DNA of 62,000 bases, from positions 966,180 through 1,028,179 of the forward strand of contig MNCI01018161.1 in NCBI GenBank assembly GCA_015680685.1, read 5' to 3'. Position 1 is the first letter of the stretch. Each line of letters begins with the position of its first letter. The stretch is from Gnetum montanum. Its lineage: Eukaryota > Streptophyta > Gnetopsida > Gnetales > Gnetaceae. Positions 9,401 to 20,918 of this stretch are shown piece after piece. Below the pieces are notes generated by a model. That model had not been told where the DNA came from and searched no databases. It was given only the letters and a program-made list of their open reading frames with translations. Made by a program: the position numbers and the translations under genes.

Positions 9401-10845
9401 TGTAATGACAGAAAACGTCGGCAGCTGGAAATACCGATCGATATTCCGGCGTATACAGTTTTAACCACGGATCCGCGCAAGGGCTGAGCTGGAAAAACGA
9501 ATCCGCGGCGCCCTGAACGGTCTTGTCGATCAGACAGGGACTTAAGAGTCAGTAAAAGAATGCAAAGTGCGTAAAAGAGAGCGATCTGATTCGAGGGACC
9601 GTAAAGCAAGGGGAAAAATGATGCGATCGAATTGCAATGGCGATAATGCTAAACGCGATGAAAGGAGGCTGGCAAAGAGAAACACATAGCTTCAAGATCT
9701 GCGCTTTGACTTACAGATGTATATTTCATATGAGAAATTACACCGGGGAATCCCCGATTACAGGATGTGAAACAAGCACAGAAAAACAAGCAAAACGGTT
9801 TAAACAGAAGTCCGATCTACCTCGTGGGCTAAGCTGAGATGCAAGGCAAGCCAAGCTTTGATGTCTACCGATCAACTGTTTCTGATTGATAGAGTCCTTT
9901 CAGCAGAAAGATTGCTCCTGTCACCGGTACTCAATCTGAACTGTACTCTGTTTCAGCTGTAAGACGATGAGGTCCACGATTTCCAAAGCGTTGTTTCTCT
10001 ATATCTCTGCTCCAAGGTGCTAAATGCTCTGGTGCTCAGAAATATGCTATTTGCTTCTCTGGTTTTGCCAACCCGAATTTTTGCCAACCCCTGTATCTTT
10101 GTCAACTGGGGTATTTATAGGCCGTGGCACTTCGCGGAGAAGGCGCAGCCTTGATGATGTGGGTTCCGGATATTACGGGCCCTGCTGGCATGATCTTTTA
10201 AGTCAGACTGTGACTACGCACAACACGCTTGTTTGCGTGTTGTGCGTGTGAAGAATAGGCATATGCTGAGCGTAATTTAGGCTGCATTCAGGCAGTATTA
10301 CGCTCATTCGCGTTGCGTTGCGNNNNNNNNNNNNNNNNNNNNNNNNNNNNNNNNNNNNNNNNNNNNNNNNNNNNNNNNNNNNNNNNNNNNNNNNNNNNNN
10401 NNNNNNNNNNNNNNNNNNNNNNNNNNNNNNNNNNNNNNNNNNNNNNNNNNNNNNNNNNNNNNNNNNNNNNNNNNNNNNNNNNNNNNNNNNNNNNTAGATG
10501 CACGTGAGGAAGCGTAAACAAGGTACCAGTTACGCTCACTACGCAGCTGCGCGTAATGAAGCGTATAAGCAATGTACAACTTGACAACATACGCCATGAT
10601 ACGCACCACCGCGTAGCGATCGTAAAGGCGAGTTATCCATGAACCGTAAGAGAAAAAATGCCAACCTGTTGTGCTTTTCTGATCTCTGCCTGCGATTTTC
10701 TTGAAGCTTATTATGCTCATTACGCTGTCGTGCGTAATAGAGCGTAATAGAGCATAAACCCATCCTTTGAACCAATCTGATGCGCGTTTTTGCTGGAATT
10801 GCGAATCTTTGCCTGAGGCCGACTTGTAATTTTCACGGTGTTTCA
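9401..10845 (-). mobile_element. 5' LTR of element 1 (contains an assembly gap)
   Basis: On the minus strand the LTR starts TGAAACACCGTG at 10845 and ends GACGTTTTCTGTCATTACA at 9401. These termini match the element 2 LTR (TGAAACACC... to ...GACGTTTTCAAACATTACA). A TATA box, CTATAAATAC, lies at 10120-10111. The N run hides sequence: the element 2 LTR is 2,389 bp against 1,445 here including Ns, so about 0.9 kb may be missing. Motifs built from GCGTAAT and TTACGC flank the gap. Confidence 0.85.
10323..10494. other. Assembly gap of 172 Ns
   Basis: The run of N lies inside the LTR, flanked by GCGTTGCGTTGCG on the left and palindromic TTACGC/GCGTAA motifs on the right. A repeat probably broke the assembly. 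Its true length is unknown. Confidence 0.99.
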
Positions 10846-10850
10846 CTTAG

Positions 10851-11015
10851 CATCATTTGGCATTACATTCTATAAGTACCCATTCACTCAACAAGACTAT
10901 TCTTAGCACCCCACCTCCACCTCCAGTAGGCCCTCACATAGACATGGGGTTAAAGCTATGTACTTGAAAACCTCTTAATGTTCCATTCTAGCTACTGACA
11001 TTTTCAGTCACTACA
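10851..11015 (+). mobile_element. Tail (U5 end) of an older LTR of the element 1/2 family
   Basis: This stretch aligns with the last 150 bp of the element 2 3' LTR (31570-31719): shared GCACCCCA, then CCTCTTAATGTTCCA against CCTCTCAATGTTCCA, and the final GACATTTTCAGTCACTACA against GACGTTTTCAAACATTACA. Element 1 inserted into it; the rest should lie left of the window. CTTAG (10846-10850) is the candidate duplication of element 1, and ACTAC (11016-11020) that of the older LTR. Confidence 0.7.
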
Positions 11016-11029
11016 ACTACTAGCACTAG

Positions 11030-12324
11030 TGATGGGAATAGAAAGACATGTTACCCATGCCTAAAGGTCCTCTCTAACTAAGGCCCTCTTTTACTTCCTA
11101 CTTCTCTTTTCTTCTATTTATGTAATGGTGATTGTTTTGTAGGACCACTCTTGTATCTTAATGGGATGGATTGATCTTGAAGTGGCGATGCAATGTCACT
11201 AAAAGAGGTTAGTTTTGGTTTGGACTAAGGATGGATCTTCTCAAGTTATTTTAAATACAAACTCCACAAGGGACTTCTTATGAACTTAGTTTGGAATTAC
11301 ATTCCACCTTCTCCATCATCCATCTATGCTAACCATAACTCAACTCACTACTAGTATCCATGTTCTTCATTCTGTGTGTTGTTCTAATGTATTTGAATTC
11401 TTAGGTAGAATCTTCCATGTTTTGGTCCTTAACCTCTATTGACCATTAATCACCTATGAGGCCCATATGCAAAAATGGCATGTGTTTGCTATGGGGAGGA
11501 CCCACTCACATATATCTTGGTTAGGTTTGTTAAGTACCTTATCCTTAGACATTCTTGCAATCAAAATATTTCATACATCCATCTTCTACATCAAACCATG
11601 TGCTCATTTAGAAATTTTATTCAATAAAAGCATTCTCCATCAACTCTTTCAATTTTTGAGCTTTCAAAGATCATCTTCAATGATTTCATCATATTCTTAG
11701 CTTTCTTGGGATTCCATGGACCCTAAATTCATTGAAAAATTCCTTATATTTTTTTTTGAGATACTCAATTTTCAAATTTTTGCCTATGGGCTCCATATAT
11801 AGGGCCTCATTGATGGAGTAGATCAATATATGAGGCCCCATATATGTGGTCCCATCAACATGATAGAAAAATAGTATATATATATATATGCAACCTCACC
11901 TTCAAATTTTTACATGTACTCATAAACACCAAGTATGTTTTTCAATTTTTCAAAGCCTAGAGCCTTCCAAAGTCCATAACTTCCTAACCATTTAATTAAA
12001 TTACTCCATTCTTTAACCTTGAAGCTATTAGAGGTAAGCTCTTCATTGTCGAGGGTCATAGATGTGCCAATTTTGATAGAAATGTTTTCATAATTTTTCT
12101 GACTTCCACCAAGATTTAATTGAAAAATCAACTATCAAACACTAAATTACAAGTGTGAAACCTTTCCAATAATCTCTAGTGACATCTACAATAAATAATT
12201 AATAAAATAATTAATTTACCATGGTCCAGCTGTAGCCAAGTATAACTAACTAATGAGAGAATGTATTCAAAAATTTAAAGTTACACATTATATCTACTAA
12301 TCCATGGATGTGTTGTGATTATAA
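11030..12324 (+). other. Noncoding 3' region of element 4
   Basis: AT-rich, shared with 40860-41760 of element 3. It contains a microsatellite of TA repeats near 11876-11890 and two GGGCCTCATTGATGG-type units near 11797-11850 that recur in the LTR at 15447-15545. No coding frame was recognised. Confidence 0.6.
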
Positions 12325-15180
12325 ATGGCACCAAAATGGAAACACATGTAGGAAGTAAGACCATCCCAACCAAGGGAGAAATGACCTAGAATGGAAAGGG
12401 GCCAAGAGTAGATCCAAGAGGAACTACTTGCAATCCATGCCATAGGTCCTCTTAGAGAAGAGGTCAAGGTGGAATTTATCTAACAGATTCTAGAATGAGT
12501 AGTAGCAATAGAACACTTCCATCAAGTTGATTCATTAGTACAACTATCAAACCTTAAGGAGACCTTGACAAAAGCTTTCTTAAATTAGATTAGATCATAT
12601 AATTTCTAGAAAATGGTGCTCCAAGAGTTAAACTTTGGCCCTTTCCTAGAGCAAGCACCAAAAGAAGTGTGGGACTAGCTAAAGGTCTCTCCCATGCAGC
12701 CAATCATTCCTTCCATTAGGGAGTGGTACATGGGAAAGACATTTTTATTTTAGAATAATAGGTAGCCTAGATCAATGGTAAAATTCAAAGGCATCATAGT
12801 GTCCTACTCAATACATGCCATTGCTACAATGCTTGAGTTGCCAAAAATGGGGGCCAACCTTACTAAGATTCCAATTTAGAAAAATCCTAGTATCAAGAAA
12901 GAATGAATGTGATGGTGCTATGGCATCAATCATAAGGACTTTCATGTGCTCACACTAATAGAGAGGATTCATTATAAAATTGTGACCATCCACCTTAATC
13001 CCATGGTGAGGCAAAGAAAAATCACCACCTTCTCTACCCAAGCATGCACCACTCTAACTAGGATATTCCCTATCAACCTTCCATAGTTTATCTATTTAGA
13101 GATGGAGAAGTAGTTTAAAGAAAATGAACATGGAAGGAAGGCACTCCCCTTTCCATTCCTCATCAAGAAACATTTTTGGAGGGGAGAAATAGTCTGTTAC
13201 ACCAATGATGTTATCAGGCATGTTTCAATTAGCAACTGAATGAAAATGATGAAAGAAAAGATGCCTAGAACCATTATCCAAGAAGAGGAGCAACAACCAC
13301 AACTTCCACTTACCACTCAAAAAACTATGCTAGATATTCCTACAACTACACAATAGTTGCATGAATACTAGGAATAAGTCTTGATTGAACAAGAGAAAAA
13401 ACCAAGTATAAGTAGTGGGAACCCATCCATGTATAGACTAAGAATGATTCACTTCAGTGAGGTGGCTGAAATAATCAGCTTGATCAATGGATGTGGACTC
13501 ATTTTCTCTACTCAAAGAACATAGTTGCATGCAAGGTCCAATCCTAGCACAAGAGAGGTCATGATATCTCTTGTAGAACAACAACCACTTCCAAAAATCT
13601 TTGGAAACACTACAAACTTCTCAGTGCACTTAGAGAAAGGTGAGGAGGTATTGGTGACACAGCATCAAAAATAAGAGATAGCAGTAGAGGTGATTGCTAA
13701 CCATATTGCTAAAATGCTTAATGCACCCACGGTATCTTTACTAGAGGTCAGTACACTCAAAGATATATTAATGTCTACAGGAATCACAAGTAGTGGAATA
13801 AATGTAGCATAGCATGAAGAACTATGGGACTAATTGATAGTAATTAGGAAACCACTTCTAGATGTCTTTGACCTTCCAAAAAATATCATTGAAAGCCAAT
13901 CATAGCTACTTGAGACAAGGGGCAAGAACATCATCTTGGAGGAGCAACTAAAGATAGCTAAGGAACTGAATAAATACTTGGCTAATAAAGTTGTCAAATT
14001 AAGAGCCTAGATTACTAACCTTGCATTTTTCAACTTGACATTAATAAGAGATGAAGCTATAAAATAGCTTTACATCAAAATCAAAGGGGTTGAAGATGCT
14101 ATGAAAATGGTAGTGTTCTATTGATCCTTGATAGAGGTCACATAGCAAAAAATTCAAAAGGCCTTGGATTAGACCCACCAAAAGAACATATAGTTGACCA
14201 CTTAGAACCATTGCCTACAAAATGTTGATGAGCAAAAAAAAAACAATTAACTGACTTTATCTAGTAACATTAGGAGCAACTGGCCATAGCAAACATGGAA
14301 TTGAGGAGATTGATAGTAGAAAATAGAAACCTCTTTATGAAAGAGGTTCACACCCTCCACTAGAAAACTACAATTGAGGTAGCTACCTAGAAATTAGAGG
14401 CTCTAAAATTTAAGAGATTCAAGGACCATTACAGAGAATAGGTGGTCTAAAAAAGGAAGTAATGACAAACACATCCAATTGATGAAGCCAAAAGTAATTG
14501 AAATATCCAACAACTCTAGCAACATAAAGAATTGTGGAAACCCATTGTTGATGGAATAGACATCTATAACAAAGTAGAAATCTATATGAAGGAGTTTCAA
14601 ATCAAGGAAATGATAAAATACATGAGCTCACCAATCTCTATTATGCAAATCTAGCCATGTTGATTGCCAAACAACTATGGTTAGAATTAGAGAAGCAGGT
14701 GGATAGCTTGTACTTGCTATATGAGGCTAAGTCCAAGCATCACAAAGACACCAAGAAACAATTTGTGATGGAAAATGCTATATTTGAAGTTCTCAAGGCA
14801 TAATTCACTAATAAATGATCAAGTACCAAAAACCTAGTTAGGAGGATGAATGACTATCAGAAGCTATAGAATGTACTCAGAGCAATTGATATCGAATGTA
14901 AACAATTTTCTACCTAGTTTTTCAATGTAAAAGAAATGTTCCTTGTAATGTCCTTTCCATGGAATGTCCCCATTCCAGCCCACATTTGTGATTCCACATG
15001 GACTATGAATGATCCCCAGAGTAAGGAGGAGAAGTTGAAGGCATTACTAGATGCCTTTCACCTTCCGCTAGAGGTTGTAGCCATAATAGAATATCCATAG
15101 CCACCTTAGCTACTACACATGCCTAAAGCTAGCAAAGGTTCTCTAGAACCTTAGGATCCTCCACCTCCTAGGACTGCTTG
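12325..15180 (+). pseudogene. Long decayed extra reading frame of element 4
   Basis: From ATG 12325 one frame gives plausible protein for about 650 codons, with a shift near 14280 and further readable text beyond. By hand count to 14270 the stops are about 21 TAG, 6 TGA and 5 TAA, a bias expected from decayed CAG and TGG codons rather than random AT-rich DNA. The first third has REWYMGKTF, then VKFKGIIVSYSIHAIATMLE and a Cys/Trp-rich segment. This order resembles the putative plant transposon protein domain found in extra frames of Athila-like elements. The latter part is Lys/Glu/Gln-rich and coiled-coil-like. The stop density is high, so the frame is supported by bias and sense rather than openness. 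Its position between pol and 3' LTR fits an Athila env-like frame. Confidence 0.42.
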
Positions 15181-15420
15181 ATCTTCTCCACCACCCTCAT
15201 GCCACTAGAGGATGTGTTGTTCAGTTATGTGTAGTCATGTCATGGTGTTCAAATTTGTGTCATGAACACCACAATTTTTGTAATGCATGATTTGTACACT
15301 TCACCACTTAGTTTTATCAAGTCAGTTTATTTTGTTTTGTTATGAGTTAGTAAATAATTCCATACCTTACCAATTTTGTAAATGAACTCAAGGATGAGTT
15401 TTCATTCATTCCTAAGTGTA
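15181..15420 (+). other. Region before the 3' LTR of element 4, ending at the purine tract position
   Basis: Matches 41840-42081 of element 3, including GGTGTTCA..., TGAACA(C/T)C and ATTTTGTAA. The element 3 equivalent ends in CATGGGGGTA, a polypurine tract; here it has decayed to CCTAAGTGTA. Confidence 0.55.
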
Positions 15421-16388
15421 TGATAAGCATCAAAGAGTCAAATTGATAGGTCCCTATTGATGAGGCCTCATTGATGGACCCTCGTTGATGCACCTTTGTT
15501 GAAAAGGCCTCATTGATGGGCCCTTGTGGATGGGGCCCCATTTACTGATATAGCATTTGCTACATCTATAGGGCCACATTAATGTAGTCCTATAGCAAAA
15601 ACTATAAATAAGAGCTCCCAACCATATTTATGGGCACTTTTGTCATATTATTAGTTGAACTCTTGTAGTTTTTACATTCAAAAGTTTGAGTATTTTCCCA
15701 AGTGCCTATAGTAGGAGTCATTGAGTATATGGGTCTTTATTCAAGCACTATTGTACTTGAGCATAATAATGTGTGCAGTAATAAAGATGAGATTTTTGAT
15801 AAACCTTGCAACATTCTAGATAGTTTAAATGTTTTATTCATGCATTTAATATTTTTAGTTATTTATTCAATGTTTCTCAGTAATTATACTAATTAAGTGA
15901 TAATTAAGATAAGCTAAATAGATTAAATACATAAGTATAACCACTTTGAGCATAAACATGGGTTCACTTAGTAATCCTAGTAGTGTTATTGGTTGGTGTA
16001 CCTAGTAGCATAGCACTTGGTAACCTAGTAGTGGATACGTGGGTTTAAGATGTGTACGAAAAGTTAGATTGGATGCTAATGTTAGAACTAGGTAGAGATT
16101 ACTTAAATAGTTAAATTAAATTAGTTTTCAATTTACTTCATCTATCTCTTTTAGTATCAAAACCATAAAACATAAAATGATAAAATTCATATTCCTTGAT
16201 TACACTTAACCATACCTTTGTACTTCACAAGTATAATTGGGAAGACAACAAATGACCATTAGGACAAGGTTCACTTCCTAGAAGACTAGTGAACTAAAAA
16301 TTAAAGAGTATATGGAATTTAACCAAATTTCACATGATTGCTTCATGATTTGTATGGTTGGGCATAGGGATACCTTCATTGCTCATCA
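15421..16388 (+). mobile_element. 3' LTR of element 4 (LTR A)
   Basis: Starts TGATAAGCATC and ends GGATACCTTCATTGCTCATCA. The last 450 bp align with the LTRs at 19646-20496 and 42082-42903: the CACTTGGTAACC stretch, CATAAAATGATAAAA and the CCATACCTTTGTACTTCACA region. A TATA box, CTATAAATAAG, lies near 15602. The U3 part differs, being filled by short CTCATTGATGGGGCC-type repeats. Confidence 0.75.
15447..15545 (+). repeat. Short degenerate tandem repeats in U3 of LTR A
   Basis: About five or six copies of a roughly 19-bp unit like CTCATTGATGGGCCCTTG, with variable spacing. The same unit occurs at 11797-11850. Confidence 0.65.
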
Positions 16389-18299
16389 TCTGGGATAAGT
16401 AGGAAATCATATTTAGGCACCAGAAGTGTTAGAAGATGGAGTCGTCAACATTAAAAGCATCGCTAGATGCAAGAAAAGGGGTATTAGACCTATGGTGTAA
16501 AATGGATTAATTAGATCGTAAGGGAAAGCATGAAATTTAACAATTATGAACTTGGAAGGTTAAGAATGATGTGGTTGTGTCAAACAAGTACAACTTACAA
16601 TAGTTACACAAGTGGGTCCTCCCCAAACTAAGCTCTAGCCCATAATGCCATTGTATAATCACACCTAAAAATGTCTGTAGGCACTAAATGGATTGAATGC
16701 AATGCATACCTATAAAATAAAACACACATGCTAAAACCACCAATTTGAGAAAATAAATCTATGTTACACAAAACCACAAGTTAGGATCATACGAATCGTG
16801 AGATGAGATGGACTATAGAAAGGATTGTAGGAATTGGAACATGAGGTATCTTACCAAGGACATAATGAATCCTGTGTGTTATTAATGGTTAAGTAAGCAT
16901 GAGCCCTTCTACCCAACATTCAAACCAAGTCCAAACCACATTTCATTAACATTGCATTGTTCATCACTTTAGATAACAACCATAATACTACCATAGTTGC
17001 AAGGAGTAACATCACTTGACATTTTGTTGAAGGAAGAAGCTTATTTATGGCACATTCACTTTGCTTTTTTTTTAATGGATTTTGATAATCCACCAACCTT
17101 TTTGCATGGGTAACATTTTTTTCTAGTGGGACCCTTGGAAGTTTATTCAATGCCCTTTCATGTTACTCTTACTCTCATTTTTCATTAGATCTATAAAGAT
17201 ATAATTACAACTAAAGAAACATGATAGAACATATAGAAGTAGCCAAAGGGAATCCACAAATTCCCTTAATGCACATCTTTCACATTACCCCTTGTTCTTC
17301 ACTTTTCTATCCAGGCACAATGATTATGAATTTATTTTTAGTTTGATGATGAAGAAGAATATCATTATGACTAGAACAAGAACCTCTTATTAATGGAATG
17401 AGTGGATGGATGACGTAGCTTACTAGTTGAATAATTAGTCCTCCATGACATGACAACATAGAGAAAACCTCATCTTAATGGTTTACATGATCATTTTATA
17501 AACACGTGAGATCACTTAACAAAGGAAATGAAAACAAAAAAATGGGAAAAGTTGAAAACAATCAGAAAATTTGTATTAAGAAATAAGAAAATGATAAAAA
17601 ATGTAAAATAAAAATATGAAAAACACCTATTAATTTTGAGGGTTAGAATGAGGTGTTTTCCCCATGAATAAGTGTTTGACCATGGAAAGAATTAATAAGT
17701 GGATAGGTAGGCTCCATGCATGTATAAAACAATGTTAACCTTTCATTTTCGAGCCATTGGCTGTCTCTTGGTTTGGTGGAGACTTTGTAAACTAGTTGTT
17801 GTTCACACACTTGCTTGTTAAACATATGGTGGATCAGAGCATGAGATCAGTCAATGTTGTGGATGGTTGACCCACACTTGTATCCTTGAACATGATTTGG
17901 TATGCATGGATTTGTTTGTCTCTCCATACTACTTGATTCTTTGTTTTTGTTGGATGTTGGAGTAACAATGAATGATGGCCCTTTTGTAAGATTAGAGGAC
18001 ATTGGTTGTGAAAGGGAAGGAATTACACTAGATTGACATTATGCTGAGTTGGATGATGTGGTAGGTCCATGAGTATTACACTTTCACCTAGGATCTATGT
18101 TACAAAAATGAGGTTTCTAAGTTTATGATGGGAACCTACTAGTATTAGCATTTCTATGCACATTTGTATCATAAGTGGCATTCATTTGTTGATGTTGTGA
18201 TGTTGAAATTTCCTTTGTTACTAGTGGTGGCATGTAATGGGGTGGAGTATGAGAATATTAAGGATAGGATGAGAATAAGAGGTGTGAGGTGGTGATCCT
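16389..18299 (-). other. Uncharacterised AT-rich part of element 6
   Basis: About 1.9 kb right of LTR A. The minus strand continues from the Gag remnant at 18300-19645, so it probably belongs to the same old element. Its reading frames are too broken to assign, and I see no clear protease or RT. Confidence 0.35.
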
Positions 18300-19645
18300 T
18301 CAAGAGATTTCATGGGATGATGATACTTAGGAGAGTGATAGTAGCAAGTTAAAGTAGAGGACGTAGAACTAGTTGGGAAAATAGATTGTTAAACATAATA
18401 ACTATACGATTTTAGTTGGTAGTGAGAGTAGGGCTAGTTTGGTGATGAAATTTCCCATGATTGTGGGTGTTACAACTATGGTTGATGATAGTGTTCAAGC
18501 TAGTAATAAGTCTGCCTAGGATAGGGTGATTGGTTGTAGAACTATTGGTAATTACCTTATGGAAAAGGAAATTTCTTGGGCATGTGCTTTTGTAGGAACT
18601 TGGGACTTAATGCAAAATCCAAATACTCATATAGATGTGACATGACTAGGCAATGACCCTTCGGATGATCATATATTCAAATGTCACATCTATCATCTTC
18701 GTTTATGGTTGAGTCTATAGCCTCACTTTCTTCAACCATGTTCCCTATGTACTAATAAGTGTTCCTAGCTATTTCTTAGTTCTTCATCCTCTATTGGTTG
18801 TGATCACTTGATTTAATTTTCATTAACTTATTCTCTATAGTTTCTAAGAAAGTCATAGTTTCTCCTTTATCCACTCTAACAACCTTTAAACTTTACTTCC
18901 AATTTGTCAATAGCCTTTTGTATCAGTAAGCTTAGTTACAAAATCACCTTATCAAGAGATGCCTCTTTCCCCTTACCAAAGATATGGATCATCTTCTTTT
19001 GAAGAGTTGGATCTCCATGATATTTCTCAGCATTCTCCCATTTTCATATCTCTTCTTCTTTTTCCATATGCTTAATTAACTCTCACATCTAATGGATTCG
19101 TAGCTCGTATAATTGACCTAGAGCATAAATCCCAAGGGTCTTCCTCATTTAGTTACAAAGCCCATCTATGATGTGGAAAATTTTCTTTTCATCAAGGAAT
19201 CCAAGGGCTGAGCATCTATTTAGTAGTGAATAATATCTATATAAGGCCATGTCCAAGGGTTCATGTTGTTCTTGTCTCCATCCTTAGATCCATCTCCTCA
19301 TGTTGGGAACCATTGCATAGGTATTTCTCATTGAAAAGTTCCAACATTGTAGCCCACCATGGAATTAAATTTGATTTCAACAATCCATACCGCACTTCAA
19401 CTCTATCGATTAGTGTCCTAGGAAAGAGCTTAACATTTTACCATCCACTTTCAATTTTGTAGAAAGCATAGGCATCATGGAAGGCTTGTAAATGATGTTA
19501 CATATCTAAATCATAGCCTCCTTCAAATTTAGGAATATTTTTCATATCAAGCTTGGGTAGGGGACTCTCTTTTTGATACCTACAAGATGTCTTAACTACC
19601 TCTATAATTTTCATTAGGATCTAATGGCCAACAAGGGTTCATCAT
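18300..19645 (-). pseudogene. Gag remnant of element 6 (Athila-like)
   Basis: The minus strand from 19645 reads a decayed Gag that aligns with element 3 Gag (32300-32900). Shared features are DMKNIPKFEG against DMKNIPQLEG, then YDLD..HHLQAFHDAYAFYK against LDP.NHLQDFQDACAL.K, WWATMLELFNEKY against WSIMLELLNEKY, and a KLFPRTLI-like core. Stops are mostly TAG or TAA at Gln/Trp positions. The frame is cut at 19645 by insertion of element 3; the 5' LTR of the same element is probably 43524-44405. Confidence 0.65.
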
Positions 19646-20496
19646 TGATGAATCATGTTTTGGCATGCTCTAATATCCAATATAAGATATCAAAGCCTTG
19701 ATATCATATAACTAATATCAAAGCCCAAGATGTGATGTTGAATATTCAATGTCATGAAGTATATGCCAACCTATAAATATAGTACTTGGGTACATGATTT
19801 TGATATCAATTTTTGCATAGAGTAATGAAGTTCTTGCAATTTACTCATTCTACAGTTAGAATATTTTTGAGTGCTTGTAGCCAGAGTTTGAGTGTGTACA
19901 AACCTTTATTCAAGAATTGATGTACCTAAGCATAGTAGTGTGATGGAAATAAAGATGAGCCCTTTTGATAATCCTTGCAACACTAAGAATAGATTAATGT
20001 TTCCTTTAATGCATTTATTGTTCATGCATTTTAATTTAATAAATATTAATTAAGCAATTAATTTATAATTGTTAATAAACACAAGTATGACCACTTCAAG
20101 CATATGTGTAGCACTTGGAAACCCAGAAATACTTAACATTTGGTAACCCAGTAGTGCTATATGCATTCAGGATGTGTTTGAAGAGTGGAAACGAGTACTT
20201 GTGTTAGGCTAGCTAGATAGTAGATTAGTTAGATATTAAATTCCTCTACCTTTCATTCTTATTCTAGATGATTAAACTTATAAAATATAAAATGATAAAA
20301 ATCATATACCTTAGTTGCACTTAACCATATACTTGTACCTCATAAGTGTAACTAAGAAGACAACAATCATTCCAATTAGATTTTACTTCCTTAAAATGCT
20401 ATACTTAAGAACTTAAGGTCTATGAATTTTGACTAGATTGTGCATGAATACTTATGATTTGTATGGTTGGACGTAGGGGTACCTCATTGCTCATCA
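19646..20496 (+). mobile_element. 5' LTR of element 3 (LTR B)
   Basis: Starts TGATGAATCATGTTTTGGCA, ends CTCATTGCTCATCA, 851 bp, with TATA box CTATAAATATAG near 19771. It aligns along its length with LTR C (42082-42903); in the stretch around 20170-20330 about nine bases in ten agree by eye. Confidence 0.82.
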
Positions 20497-20517
20497 TTGG
20501 TACCATTTTTGGCGACC
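20497..20517 (+). promoter_or_regulatory. Decayed primer binding site of element 3
   Basis: TTGGTACCATTTTTGGCGAC follows the LTR end. It can be read as TTGGCGCCGTTGCCGGGGA, the usual Athila site for tRNA-Asp, after several transitions. The sister site at 43502-43523 is better kept. Confidence 0.55.
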
Positions 20518-20918
20518 TCTTACTTATTATGTGTGCTATCTAGGACTTAGTGAAAATCATTTAAAATTTTTGGAATGAACCCTAGAATCATATCATGCAT
20601 TAAAATTACTACAACAACTTCTAAAAGCACATTGCATTTTTAGTCTCTAATAACAAATATCTTCTTATCATAGGAGTGATTCTCTGCACAAGTCTGATGG
20701 ATTTCATTAGTAGGTGCCTCAATAAGATAGAGTGGTCTATGCTCATCCTGATGAGTATGTTCTAAATTTTACCTTCATCCTACACTAGGATGAACAGTTG
20801 TAGTGGAGGGCAACATCATGTTGTCATCTAATCGATCTATTCCTACGATGCTTCAATAAACACTTATATACAATTGGATCTCTAAGGGCTTCATGTTGAG
20901 TACATTGTGTAGGATAGT
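20518..20918 (+). other. Leader of element 3, interrupted by element 2
   Basis: Noncoding AT-rich leader ending in ATAGT (20914-20918), which is repeated at 31720-31724 right after element 2. Removing element 2 and one ATAGT gives a continuous leader into 31725. Confidence 0.65.
20914..20918 (+). repeat. Target site duplication of element 2, left copy
   Basis: ATAGT directly before the LTR start TGAAACACC at 20919; the right copy is at 31720-31724. Confidence 0.85.

Larger units (their letters stand above)
1..10845 (-). mobile_element. Element 1: Tat/Ogre-like Ty3/gypsy retrotransposon, left part cut by window edge
   Basis: Reading on the minus strand from 10845, the order is 5' LTR (10845-9401), primer binding site (9394-9378), Gag (9154 to about 6255), protease (to 5367), tandem repeats, an antisense gene, and the first residues of Pol (356 to 1), which continues beyond the window. 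The assignment to the Tat lineage rests on the Pol N-terminus matching element 2, whose Pol carries a second RNase H of Tat type. The LTR starts TGAAACACC and ends CATTACA, as in element 2. The element is GC- and CpG-richer than its surroundings and has only a few C-to-T stops, so it is the youngest large element here. By comparison with element 2 the full length would be near 19-20 kb. Confidence 0.88.
11016..16388 (+). mobile_element. Element 4: 3' half of an Athila-like Ty3/gypsy element
   Basis: Sequence 11030-12330 matches 40860-41760 of element 3 (same order and strand; for example GGAC.ACTCTTGTATCTT against GGCATGCTTGTGTCTT). The 240 bp before the 3' LTR (15180-15420) match 41840-42081, and the LTR at 15421-16388 matches those of elements 3 and 6. 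Gag-Pol is absent; it was separated by the LTR insertion at 11015 or lost. Unlike element 3, it keeps a long extra reading frame between the noncoding block and the LTR. Confidence 0.7.

Noticed and set aside
10313-10590. Open frames running through the N gap
   Set aside because: They exist only because N codons are not counted as stops.
1-10845. First idea that element 1 is a Gag-only non-autonomous element without pol
   Set aside because: The minus strand at 356-1 matches the start of Pol in element 2, so pol lies beyond the left edge.
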